A stretch of 32,008 bases of DNA from Microdochium bolleyi (GCA_001566295.1 KQ964303.1:1-32008), one strand, 5' to 3'; positions 1-9,397 are shown, counted from the first letter of the stretch. A program made the numbers and translations. The notes: generated by a model not told the origin, from the sequence alone.

Positions 1-416
1 CCCGAAGCACCCATAGAAGTTAGTGCAAACAACGACAGCCCTGGGCCTGGGGGACTTGCCGACAGGTAGCACAGGCCACTATAGAGCAGGTCGGAGGATT
101 TGCTCCTCGCAGAGCCCACTGAATTTGGTGCGCGTCGCCGTTCACACAGGCCTCTCTAGTCCGTGATTGGCTTAACGGCGTGGACCTCCACTGTGCTCTG
201 CGGAAGCATTTGTCGACTTCGGCATCTGCTCTTCTGCATGCGCAGCACAAGTTTCCCATGGACATGATGGGGTTCCCCATAATTATCTCTCTTTCTCTCC
301 GTTGTAGTACCGTACTTTTTGGCTCACATCGCCACCCAGGACAGCCATCACCAATCACCAAGACCCGTTCTTATTCACCACTAGCTCTACACTCTACTCC
401 AGAAAGCCATCCCGCC
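1..416. other. Upstream region of the first bZIP gene
   Basis: No gene recognised. The frame of the bZIP gene stays open through much of this stretch, and an in-frame ATG at 258 could add 53 residues, but the added peptide is hydrophobic and has no counterpart in the downstream paralogue. A pyrimidine-rich stretch ending in TTGTAG around 285-306 could be the 3' end of a 5'UTR intron. Confidence 0.4.
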
Positions 417-1208
417 ATGGAGAACACCTTGGCGTTCAACATGGGCTCCGCCCTAGCCGACACGCAGAACAACACGGTCTCCGACTGTGCTAGGTCACCC
501 GTCGATGGCGCAGCAGCGTTGGGCTCAACAGCAGCCGCCACTGGCCAAGGCTTCTCCATAGACCTGTGCTCGCGGCAGTACATGTCCCTCCAGCCATACT
601 ACATAATGCCGTTTGGCACGCTGGGGCTTGCCGAGCTCGACACTGCCATGTCCGACGATGCTGCCTCATACTCGATGCAGTCCTGGCCAGACTCTCCCAC
701 CAGCTTGGCCGCCACCTTCTCCGTTATGTCGACTGCCTCGACACACACCAGTCCGGACGATCTCGGCACCGAGCCATCGTCGTCGAGACACCACAGCTAT
801 CACCAGCCACCACAGTCCAAGTCAAAGCCGCAAGCAGCCCGATCAAAAGGGAGAGGCAGCGAGTCTGGCGGCAACTCACTCGCCACTTCAAAATCACAAA
901 AGATCGACACGCAGAGTAGCAACACCACTATTACCACCACCACAGCTAGCGGCACCAGGGGCCGGAAAAGGGTGATGCGCGAGAAGAACAGAATCGCCGC
1001 CACAAAGTACCGCAACAAGACCAAAGAGGGCATCAGTGAGCTACAGGAAGCCGAGGCTCAGCTGTCCAAGAAGAACAGCATCCTTCGCGCCCACGTTGAG
1101 TGCCTGCGCAACGAGATCCTGTCGCTCAAGACAGAAGTCCTCCGGCACGGTACATGCGACAGCCCGCTGATAACGGAATACATCATAAAGACCGCGAAGC
1201 TGCTGTGA
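417..1208 (+). CDS. ATF/CREB-like bZIP transcription factor, copy 1
   Basis: Predicted nuclear DNA-binding regulator of 263 residues. The C-terminal third holds a bZIP domain. The basic region has the conserved Asn at about residue 191 in NRIAATKYR; the usual Cys/Ser before the last Arg is Tyr. Five leucines follow at exact seven-residue spacing. The tail, with RHGTC and an acidic Ile-Tyr end, resembles that of Atf1/CREB-type fungal bZIPs. The N-terminal two thirds is Ser/Thr/Pro-rich and probably disordered. I chose the ATG at 417 for its strong context (CCGCCATGG); an ATG at 258 is in frame. No intron is needed. A clear paralogue lies at 3022-3753: they share the zipper, a Met-Pro-Phe-Gly motif and a Pro-Glu-Pro-Ser-Ser-Ser motif. 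The target genes cannot be told from sequence. Confidence 0.85.
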   Translation: MENTLAFNMGSALADTQNNTVSDCARSPVDGAAALGSTAAATGQGFSIDLCSRQYMSLQPYYIMPFGTLGLAELDTAMSDDAASYSMQSWPDSPTSLAATFSVMSTASTHTSPDDLGTEPSSSRHHSYHQPPQSKSKPQAARSKGRGSESGGNSLATSKSQKIDTQSSNTTITTTTASGTRGRKRVMREKNRIAATKYRNKTKEGISELQEAEAQLSKKNSILRAHVECLRNEILSLKTEVLRHGTCDSPLITEYIIKTAKLL

Positions 1209-1917
1209 GGAGGCCCGGGCCGGGAGCTGGATGGGCATCTGAGTAAGGCTACTTGGCGCGTTGTCGCGGCGTTTGTAGCTCGGTAGTGAAAAACTCGATG
1301 ATGTCCCCTCCAGGTTCTCTTTTTCTCCCTCTTTCCCTCCGGAGTCTTCCTTTTAAACTCACCCGATTTTACGTTTTTACGACTAATACCACTGTGTTTA
1401 AATTAACGATGAGGAAAAGGCTAAAGGCCGGTTGCCTGACATATAGCGGCAACTAGAAAATAATGAGATCCACAATTCACGATGTGTTACCTGCTCACTC
1501 TATGGAAGAACGAGATACCACGCTGAACCCTATACGCGCGGGAACATCAACACCGTACTACGCTCAAAACTAAGCAGACCCTGTCCAAATTTTACGAGCT
1601 CGCTGTATAGGACTCTATATCTGTATCTCATATCTGGCATTTGGAGGTTCTTTGTCTACACCAGTCTGCTTTTTGCAAGACCAGCGCGCAGTACTAAATC
1701 ATGGGTACACTTTAAGACAGCCACAGCCCAAACGTGTCTCCCACCCAGCCGAGATGTGTCAGCAATCAGAGGTAGGACTAAGTCCGTGCTGTTCTGTCAT
1801 AGCCTCATCAGCAGGGGTGAGACTTCACACATACACACAAGTTTAGACCAGGGCTGCTCTGCCTCTGTCCTCCCGAGTTGCAACGCCAACTTAGCAACCA
1901 GTTGCCTAGACATCTCC
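1209..1917. other. Intergenic, no gene recognised
   Basis: 3' flank of the first bZIP gene and 5' flank of the broken Zn2Cys6 gene. It is AT-richer than the neighbouring genes around 1350-1650. The short ORFs here carry no recognisable domain. Confidence 0.4.
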
Positions 1918-2474
1918 ATGTCCACCGGTTCGTTCCCGTCGAGTCGGTCTCTTCGCCCGCTGCTACCTCGGCCTCGGGTCGGCTGGCGCAAGGCCGATCC
2001 AGAGCCCAGCGAGCCGTCTACGGCACGCGTTGCCGCCGCATGTGATGCCTGCCGTGCGCGCCAGTCCAAGGTAAGCGCACAACGTATACAGCGTCAGAGG
2101 CCACACAAAAAGTAGCTTGCTAACGTACTCTTTGCGGCCGATAGTGCGATCATCTGTAACCGTCGTGCTCGAGCTGCACCGCTAGTCGGCGGAGGTGCGT
2201 GTATGACACGGCGCCAGGTAAGCGGCGCTACGAGGCGCTCAAGCGTAAGCACACGGATATAGAGAGCCAGAGGGATGCCTATAAGACACTCTCCGACGCC
2301 CTTACAGTCATGCGCGAGACCTGGATGGCTGAGATTGTCCGGCGCATCCGTCGGGGTGCCGATATCGACTCGAACCTACGCCATATCGAGCACGGCGACC
2401 TCCTACACCAGCTGCGTTTCGGCCCGGACACCCGCATGCAGTATATGTTCCCTTATAGCTGGCTGCCCTTGTGA
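1918..2474 (+). pseudogene. Broken Zn2Cys6 (GAL4-type) regulator with an intact intron
   Basis: Exon 1 (1918-2070) ends in the first half of a binuclear zinc cluster, CDACRARQSK. A consensus intron follows at 2071-2144, with donor GTAAGC, GCTAAC branch site and acceptor GATAG. Exon 2 resumes with Cys-Asp and completes the cluster (PSCSSCTASRRRC), followed by a basic and coiled linker and a short tail with the family-like RFGPDTR...FPY motif. A TAA at 2157-2159 interrupts the cluster between the third and fourth cysteines, where fungal proteins usually have a Lys/Gln-Arg pair before Pro-Ser-Cys. With that stop no zinc cluster can be made. The precise splice sites around a broken frame suggest recent loss. 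The product would be short, about 160 residues, without the middle homology region of large C6 factors. Confidence 0.7.
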
Positions 2475-3021
2475 GTTGCGCTAAAAATGGCTTTGCTGCA
2501 TACGCTATGGCGCATTATGCATACAAACAGCCACAAGGGCGTATTAAACGTGCATATAGTGATTTATACGTAGCTGTACATAATACACACGAGTATAAAA
2601 ATTGTGTAGCACGATAAGCCTCGGTGATTATGGAAATACAACACTAAGAAGTACTAAAGCTTAGGAGTCGATAAGGGCCCGAGTTCTTAACGAGACTACA
2701 GACTGCTTCACAGCGCTGTGGCTATTGCCCACAGGGCTCGTGGTTATTTGCCCTGACGACCCCCCTAGCGGAGCGGGCCCGCCGTAGCTTCTCACCGAGT
2801 CCAAGCCACTTATACCCCGCTCCTGCCGTTTTACCCCCAGATTAACGCGCACGGAGATTGCCGTGGCTGCATTTTCAAGCAGGCAGTTCCCATGCTTTCC
2901 CCACTCGCGCTATTGTCATAATCACGTCACGGCCGGCCAGCGTTACTTACCTATCCGGCTGCGCGTTATTGCTACCCTCACGCACTAATAAGCCGTACCT
3001 TGCCGACCCACCTCGACCTAG
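2475..3021. other. AT-rich spacer between C6 remnant and second bZIP
   Basis: No gene recognised. 2490-2650 is visibly AT-rich, with many TpA steps (for example repeated ATACG and TATA words). The remainder is the upstream flank of the second bZIP gene. Confidence 0.4.
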
Positions 3022-3753
3022 ATGGTCCTTGATGGTAACTCCAGCCATTTGGACGCCCCTTTATCTGCGACAGACGACGGGTTTATTATGGACCTTGGGC
3101 CCGAGATGTACAATATGCCCTTACAGCCACACGACCCAATGCCCTTCGGCACCATCATCGCCTCCCAAATTTCGAACACTGCTCTAGACGACAACGCCTC
3201 GAGCATACACTCGTGGCTAACGTCCCTACCCAGCGATCTTACCACCTTTTCCGGCATTGCCACCGCGTCGATACATACTACCCCTTGGGGAATTACACCG
3301 GAGCCTTCGTCGTCAGCACTTAGGTGCCATAGCTACCACCACCTTCAGCAGCAACACAGCTCGGAGATACCGCAGCTCGCTGGCACAAAACGCAGGCATA
3401 GCGAGATTCACGTGCACAGCACAGAGTCGCCAGATGTAACGGCAAGCTTCGCGTCGCAGTCTACGCCGTCAGATACAACGGCCCTTCCAAGCAGTACTAA
3501 GAAGAAGAAGATACGCGAGAAGAACCGAAGAGCTGCGACCAAGTATCGCAACAAGACGAAGTGTGAAGTTACAAAGCTCCAAGAGACAGAGAAACAGCTC
3601 TCTAAGAAGAACAGTATCCTAAGCGCCCACGTCAAGGAATTACGCGATGAGATCCTCGCTCTCAAGACGGAGATCCTACGGCATGGCACTTGCAAGGACC
3701 AGGTCATCCATGGTTACATCTTGGGGAAGGCTAGGGAGTTCAGTCTAGCTTAG
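3022..3753 (+). CDS. ATF/CREB-like bZIP transcription factor, copy 2
   Basis: Single-exon ORF of 243 residues, paralogous to the gene at 417-1208 over most of its length. The basic region has Asn at about residue 168 in NRRAATKYR, again with Tyr in place of Cys/Ser, followed by five leucines at seven-residue spacing and the same RHGTC tail. The N-terminal half is Ser/Thr-rich and keeps the Met-Pro-Phe-Gly and Pro-Glu-Pro-Ser-Ser-Ser blocks of the first copy but is shorter. It has no internal stop. Identical zipper heptads make homo- or heterodimers with copy 1 plausible (inference). The start is the first ATG of the open frame and aligns just upstream of the region shared with copy 1. Confidence 0.82.
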   Translation: MVLDGNSSHLDAPLSATDDGFIMDLGPEMYNMPLQPHDPMPFGTIIASQISNTALDDNASSIHSWLTSLPSDLTTFSGIATASIHTTPWGITPEPSSSALRCHSYHHLQQQHSSEIPQLAGTKRRHSEIHVHSTESPDVTASFASQSTPSDTTALPSSTKKKKIREKNRRAATKYRNKTKCEVTKLQETEKQLSKKNSILSAHVKELRDEILALKTEILRHGTCKDQVIHGYILGKAREFSLA

Positions 3754-4294
3754 GAAAGAGCCAGTTCATATACCTCTTTCGAACCAGGCGGTACAATCTC
3801 GAGCCCCTGTTTGGCTGCAGCCTGCGAAGCAGAGCACGGGCTGGCCGGGCTGCGGTTGTCGCTGTGCAGATTGGCTACCCAGAGTGAGACAGACATTCTA
3901 ACACGCCATACAAGCAGACACGATGCAGGCACCTCCATAGGCTCGAAGAGGCACAAAGCAAATAACGAATGACCATTTGGATGCAAGCGGCTACACACAC
4001 CACTGACACCCTGCGACGATTCTACTCTTCTGCAACAGATCGATGTCGCTCAGCCATTATTTTTATCTTCCAGGGGACGAGTCGTCCGGATTTGAATGTG
4101 AGTTGGGATTTCCAGAGTCTGCTATTAGTTCTGAGGCGTCGAATCTAACTCTCAAGCTGACCAGGCGTTCATGCTTCACAGCACGGCAAGAATGACCTTG
4201 TCCACGATGTTCATACCATCGATGTCGACAATGAAGCCGACAGGCTCTGGCACGTAAGTGTTAGGCGCGGAATCGAATTTGACACCCATGACGT
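3754..4294. other. Intergenic, no gene recognised
   Basis: 3' flank of the second bZIP. A short minus-strand open stretch (4176-4313) has protein-like composition but matches nothing I know. Confidence 0.35.
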
Positions 4295-4819
4295 CCTCCA
4301 GGGACTGGCAGAGTTATAGCTTCGGCATCATGGGATAAGACGGTACACCGGCTCTGGAACACAGCCACAGGCGCGCACCAGCAGACCCTCGAGGGCCACG
4401 GTGATGTGGTCACGGCATTAGCCTTCTTGCCAGACGGTCAGTTGGCAGCCTCAGCGTCAAAGGACAAGACAGTGCGCCTCTGGAACACGGTAACGGGCGC
4501 GCAACTCCAGACACTCCCGCTAGGCCTTACTGAAAGTCTTGCTTTCGGCACATCATCCAGCACATCGTTACTTATCGATTTTGGAGCTATCGATCTACTT
4601 ACAAACTCTTTGACAGGCGAATCGCTGTCGCCTGAGGGAATAGTCTTAGCTCCAGATACCTCTAGTCTTAGCCTCAGTCTGGGAAAAAGGTGGAGTATGA
4701 AAGAGGGTCAAAAGATCATATGGCTCCCTATCAAGTACAGACCAACGTCGTCAGCCGTACGAGGCTCGGTGATCTTCATTGGCTGTTCGTCGGGGCATGT
4801 CATCCGCATTATAGTATAG
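4295..4819 (+). pseudogene. C-terminal fragment of a NACHT-WD40 (NWD) type protein
   Basis: The frame opens inside a WD40 repeat (ASASWDKTVHRLWN, 4324-4365), continues through a full second repeat (FLPDGQLAASASKDKTVRLW, to about 4485) and ends in the C-terminal domain usual for fungal NWD proteins of the HET-E/HNWD class. That end is recognisable as WSMKEGQKIIWLP, then a YRP and a GCSSGHV segment before the stop at 4819. The NACHT domain and most of the propeller are absent; upstream the frame is closed by a TGA around 4289-4291. Such proteins are intracellular STAND receptors tied to allorecognition or innate responses; this fragment cannot be functional alone. A decayed NACHT fragment lies 15 kb away on the other strand, with no evidence that the two were once one gene. 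Confidence 0.75.
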
Positions 4820-4940
4820 CTACAATAATGTGCGCCCGCAACGTCATGCGATCATAAATAGCGAGACTCTTCGCCCCGTTTATTACATCCTCACAAAGCA
4901 AGCCACAGGAACTATCTGGGAGAATGATTTTTATTCATCT

Positions 4941-5249
4941 TTAATACTTGAGGGTGGCTCGAGCGGCGACACGTACCTGGTGATCCTGTTCACGCTGTAC
5001 CTCAAGGAGGACGTCGAGGAGGACGGCACGCTCAAGGCCGCGGCGCTGGCCGCGACCAAGGAGGATAAGGAGATGGCGCGGGAGTCTGGGAAGATCACGG
5101 GCGGGGGCGGTGCTGGCGAAGGGGATAAGAAGGAAGACGCCAAGAAGAAGGAAGGGGAGGAGGACTACGAGGAGGCGAGGAAGCATTTCGAGAAGCTGGG
5201 CGCCAGCAAGAGCCATGATGATGCGCCGGCTGGTGATGATGTGGACTGA
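4941..5249 (+). pseudogene. Orphan 3' fragment of an unrecognised gene with acidic/lysine-rich tail
   Basis: From about 4955 composition changes abruptly from AT-rich to GC-rich with strong C/G in third positions. The frame encodes a hydrophobic strand-like segment (TYLVILFTLYLKED), then a charged Lys/Glu/Ala-rich coil, a short glycine run and an Asp-rich end at 5249. The open frame runs upstream to 4830, but that part is AT-rich and looks non-coding. I read this as the last part of a larger gene left behind after a rearrangement. I do not recognise the family. It could instead be a short exon of a gene whose other exons I failed to see. Confidence 0.35.
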
Positions 5250-5607
5250 GGCAGCCGTCCGTTGCGAGGGCCGCCGAGCCGGAGAGCGCGTCGTTGAGAT
5301 AGTGCTCATGATTATCCCATTGAGACTCGACTTTAATGATAGACAAGATTTCCACTCTCTGCGGTTCGGGCATGCAGGTCGGCTTCACCGCACGTTCGGA
5401 TTCGCTTCAGGTGAGCAAGATGGTGTCTGATGTGCTCTTTTGTGCTAAAAATTTCCAAACTGCGAATCACGCTCGGCAAGATCTCGCCACATATCCTGAG
5501 ATACGACTCTCTACCTATCAACTCGAACTTGCAGCGCTTCACAAAAACGCGGTTCATTCTCTCTTAAAAACGACCCGGTGTATCTTTCAATCGCACAACA
5601 CTCTCGT
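5250..5607. other. Convergent 3' ends, no gene recognised
   Basis: Spacer between the orphan fragment on the plus strand and the stop codon of the minus-strand oxidoreductase. Nothing recognisable. Confidence 0.35.
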
Positions 5608-7271
5608 TCAAACAGTCACTTTCTCGACAGCCGCCCCCTCGACGGGCACAGCCGTCTCGACAGCGGCGGCAGTCTTGTGCGCATCAGCGGCGCCAGCACC
5701 CGTCGCAACATTTGCAGAAGAAGAAGTAGAAGAAGAAGAAACGGCGAGGGCAGCGACCTGCTCCGGGGTGCACTTGATCGCGGGGCCCTCAAGGTTCGGG
5801 TCCGCGTACGGCGTCGCGCCCATGTGGGACCAGGCGCGCGCGGACATGAGCTCCTCGGCCTTCTCCTTGCCATTGAAGAGCAGCTCGTTTGTGCTGTCGC
5901 TCAAGTGCGTTACCGATATGGTCTGTGGGAGGGGGGGTGGTGGTTTTAGTAGGTGCGAGACAGAGAGAGACTTCCGTCGGAGTAAAGCCTCAGGCCGGTG
6001 CGACTTCCGAAACACAGTGCGATGGACAGAGTAGACTCACGATACCTAGGGTCAACTTGATCACCCCGTCGCCCCAGAACTTCGTGTACGTGTTCGTTGG
6101 GGCTTTGCCCTGCGCTGCGAGGATCACGTTGCTCGCGGCGGCAAGGGCCTGGTTGTACGCGAACCGTGCGTTGGGGTTCCGGACACCCGTGTCGCTGACG
6201 TCGCCGCAGACGTAGATGTTGGGTAGGGAGTTGTCGCTGATCTGGAGGCTGGGCTTGACGGAGATCTTGCCTGAGCTGGCGATCGACGAGGGAGAGAGGC
6301 CTAGGAGGATGTCGGATGACGGTTTCTGGCCGGCGCAATCGATCTGTGGAGAAAAAGAAACTGTAAGTTGAGGCTTGGACTCTAATAGGAAGGGGATTTA
6401 GCGTAGAAAGACCTATAAGGAGATCGCACTTGATCCTCCTCCTAGAGCTTAGGAGTACTGATTTCTCGTCTGTGTCGGACTTCGTCGCCCTCTCGCCAAG
6501 GACGAGCTCGATGCCGAGGTCCTCGATCCCCTTCTTGGCGACCGCCTGCAGCTCCGGCCTAAAGCGGTGTATGACCGCCTCTCGCGAGTGCACGAGGGTG
6601 ATGTGCTTGTCTGGGTACTTCTCCTTGGCGTCGGTCGCGAGCTCGACCCCTGCTGCTCCGCCGCCGACTACCACGATCCTTTCCGTATGCGCGATCCGCG
6701 CCTGGAACTTCTGGAGCAGCTCGATGCCCGTCGCCCTGTCGTTACTGCCTACCCGCGAAGGCAATCCGTCTGTGGCACCGGAGCCCGTGGCGATCACGAG
6801 GAAGTCGTAGGGGATATCGATGCCCGCATCATGGAGCGTGACGGACTCCCTGTTGATGCTGCTGACTCGGTCTTGCACCCATCTGAGGCGCTGGGAAGGC
6901 ACGCCCTTTAGTAAAGCGCCGTACGGGATGAAGGCCTTCTCCTCGTGATTGACGACGCAGAACCGCGGCAGCACCTAAGTGAAGTGGAAGTGCGAGTGGG
7001 GTTCAATGACAATGACCCGGTAGGGGCTGTCCGGAGGCAGGCCGGTCGCGATGGCCCTGGCGGCTTCGTATCCCGCGTAGGATGCGCCGACGATGACGAT
7101 GTTGCGGAGCTCGGATTCGGGGATCTGCTGGCCTGAGCCCGCGGCGCTCTTCTTAAAAGGGGCGGCGAGGAGGCCGATGAAGGCCTCGCCGACGGCCTTG
7201 CTCAAGAAGCCGAGCAAGTAGCTGATGAATTTGGCGGACAGGATCGTCTTGCCGACGAGGCGGGGAGCCAT
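5608..7271 (-). pseudogene. AIFM2/AMID-like FAD-dependent NAD(P)H oxidoreductase with one in-frame TAG
   Basis: A class of AIF-like flavoproteins (AIFM2/FSP1, fungal AMID) that oxidise NAD(P)H and reduce quinones at membranes. A hydrophobic N-terminal segment (about residues 8-35) precedes the FAD dinucleotide-binding motif IVIVGASYAGYEAA. The second motif, VVVGGGAAGVELA, binds NAD(P). Then follow the conserved CAGQKPS and NIYVCGDVSDTG blocks. Introns: 5923-6040 (clear GTGAGT/CACAG) and, best fit, 6361-6412 (52 nt), which keeps frame and gives 497 sense codons around the stop. A 69 nt alternative (6344-6412) gives a neater protein joint but breaks frame. The TAG at 6975-6977 sits between Phe-Thr and Val-Leu-Pro-Arg-Phe, where the family usually has an aromatic residue; TGG to TAG is the simplest origin. 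The rest of the frame is open and GC-rich, so inactivation is recent, or the base is an error. Confidence 0.75.
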
Positions 7272-8391
7272 GGCGAGCGTTGTCGGCTTTTGTTATCTTG
7301 ACGACCAGGAGTAATAAACAGGATCTCTGCCTCGTTGAGAGGCCGGCATTATTGTGCTTTTCTCAAGCGGCGATAACTGACCGAGGCTGACGTTCAGTGG
7401 CGCGACACTCTGAAGTCAATGTCGAGCTGGCAATGCACTGGTTTGTCATGTCAAAAGTCCAGTGTGCAGTTTCTGTTGCCTGGCTTGGCTTGCTATAAGA
7501 ATGCTAGGAAGATTGAATTCGGGAACGGACGTGGAAGGTGCGAGTCGGTGATTATGCGCCGTCGGCCGATTATCCCGAGTCGGGCCGGAGCCAGTTAACC
7601 CCCGACGTCCGACAGCCTTGGAGCCCAGACGTGTCTCACATATTATTAAGTAAGTCGATGCTGGGCGTCGTCACCGTTACAAAGCAGAGGTGAAATCGGC
7701 GACGGAGCCGGAGTGATCGCGCGAGAGGAGAGACCCGAGTATGCAACCATTAGTCGCAGCGAGGCTCCGCGGAGCCCGAGATAGGGCGCAGAAAGAGTGC
7801 GTCGTGACCAGCGAGATGATCAGATAACTCGGCTTGGCACGTGCTAAGCCAGACACGGCATGTGCTATGCCTAGGAAGGCCTAGCGCTCCTTCCGAGGGC
7901 GTCTTGCCCCACCCTCCCAGACGGGTTTTCATGATCTGATAATGCAGCAGAGCGGGACACCACCACTGCACCTTCCCAGAGGTCCCCACTCAGAACTTGT
8001 TGCTCCTTCAGCTCTCCTCCTCCTCCTCCTCCTCCTCGCTTGGCCCCCCAGTCACAGCCACGGCCACCAACCGGCTGTCAAGCACAGCCAGCTCGAGCCA
8101 GATCATCGCGAAGACACGAAGTGAGACGCAATCTTCTCGACGACAAGGTTGCATTGTCCGGACTGCAGGTTCAACCTCTCTTAAGGTACTCATGCAGTTG
8201 TGCTGCCAACGAAACTTGTTAAAGCGCCACCTGCAACGCTGCGGCTCCGCCCACACCCTCGCTTGCTACAATAGGGCAGCCACGGGCCGCACCATCAGCC
8301 ACCGGCGCCCCCTCCCTTGTCACTTGAGTCATATACTTTCAGGGCGCATGATGGGAAAAATTCACTTCGCTGACCCCACTACCAGTGCTGT
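7272..8391. other. Long intergenic region between oxidoreductase 5' end and GNAT 3' end
   Basis: Holds the promoter side of the oxidoreductase (minus strand). A CACGTG E-box core lies near 7838 in a GCACGTGC context, and a CTC microsatellite at 8014-8037. Open frames at 7942-8395 are low-complexity Ser/Leu runs produced by the microsatellite, and I do not accept them as genes. Confidence 0.4.
8014..8037. repeat. (CTC)8 microsatellite
   Basis: Eight perfect tandem CTC units in intergenic DNA. Confidence 0.9.
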
Positions 8392-9286
8392 CTAGATGGC
8401 TGCCGGAGCGGTTGCGGGCTCGACAGTGACGGCGCAAATATCACTCTTCTCAGCTGCCGGCGCAGACTTGGCCACAGGCTGCGGTGCCGGCGCCACCAGG
8501 CTGGGATAGCCGCTGGCGATCCACTGCGCAAAAGTCATGGCCCCCGCGCTCGCCGGTATCCGCACCATCAGCGGAACTTCAATGTCCGTCGCCGTGCCCA
8601 GCACCTCGGCCTTGTGTACAATCCGCTCCGGCAGCTCCTCGAACCCCAGCTTCTTGTACAGCCCAATCGTCGTCGGCGATGACTCAAAGTACAGCGGCAG
8701 GCACAGCTGGTTGGCCGTGACAATGGCAAACTCGAGAAGCGCCCGTCCCGCGTTCCGGCCCTGGTACTCGGGCACCACACCCATCACATGGCAATCTGGA
8801 TGAGCCGTCCAGTGGTCAGCCTCTTCTGTCTTTCCAGGAATAGGGAATATTGAACACGGGCAGGTGTCACAACGACTTACAGACGTGCTTGTGTCCACCG
8901 AACAGCTTCTCCCGCATCGTAGCCAGCGGTCCAACCACGGCCTCTGCCCGCTCCCGGTCCTTGCCCTCCAGCCACGGGATGCCCCCGAACTTGCGCTCCT
9001 CTTCCGTCCGCTCGCGCATCAGTATGTCCGCCAGGGCCATGCCGATTATCTCGCCCGTCTCGTTGTCGACGCACTTGAACGTGTACTGCAGATCGCTCTG
9101 GTGCCACCACGCCAGCGTGCCCTTGGCGTGCTCATCCCTGAAGCCGGGCGCGTCGCTGGCGCCGTTGGGGAAGATGACGTCCAGCATCAGCCGCGCCATG
9201 CCCTCGTTCTTGAAGGACGCAAAGTAGACATCGTACACCTTCTTGATGTCGGGAATCAGGGCGGGGAGGACTACCGGAACACCCAT
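8392..9286 (-). CDS. GNAT-family N-acetyltransferase, two exons
   Basis: Predicted soluble acetyl-CoA-dependent acyltransferase, substrate unknown. Exon 1 (about 8885-9286) begins at ATG 9286 with a pattern common in fungal GNATs (a YDVYFASFKNE segment near the N-terminus). Exon 2 (8392 to about 8829) has motif A (HVMGVVPEYQGRNAGRALLEF) and motif B (LYFESSPTTIGLYKKLGFEE), followed by an Ala/Pro-rich tail of about 45 residues. In the acetyl-CoA pyrophosphate loop the usual Q-x-x-G-x-G/A reads Gln-Gly-Arg-Asn-Ala-Gly, with Asn for the first glycine. The intron is awkward: the consensus donor GTAAGT at 8880 joined to either nearby acceptor creates a stop across the junction, while a GTCTGT donor at 8884 with acceptor AAAG (intron 8830-8884) keeps frame and gives 279 residues. 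Activity is therefore uncertain. Confidence 0.7.
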
Positions 9287-9397
9287 GGTGATAATCGTGT
9301 TTGACTTGGTAGCGACTGTGAAGATTGGTGTGTTGTGTTTGGAAGAAGCTTGAGTCTTGTATACAGCCGAGCGGCAATGAGGAGGAGTGGGAGCACG

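Noticed and set aside
4176..4313. Minus-strand open stretch with protein-like composition (contains EPVGFIVDIDGMNIVDKVI)
   Set aside because: Only 45 codons, no start, stop just upstream, and it borders the plus-strand WD40 fragment that has clear family motifs; no family recognised.
6970..6990. Reading the TAG in the oxidoreductase as the end of an intron (TTAG acceptor)
   Set aside because: Any donor upstream would delete conserved FAD-region residues, and the frame is continuous on both sides.
7997..8395. ORF with a Ser run upstream of the GNAT 3' end
   Set aside because: Created by the CTC microsatellite; no domain, no splice support.
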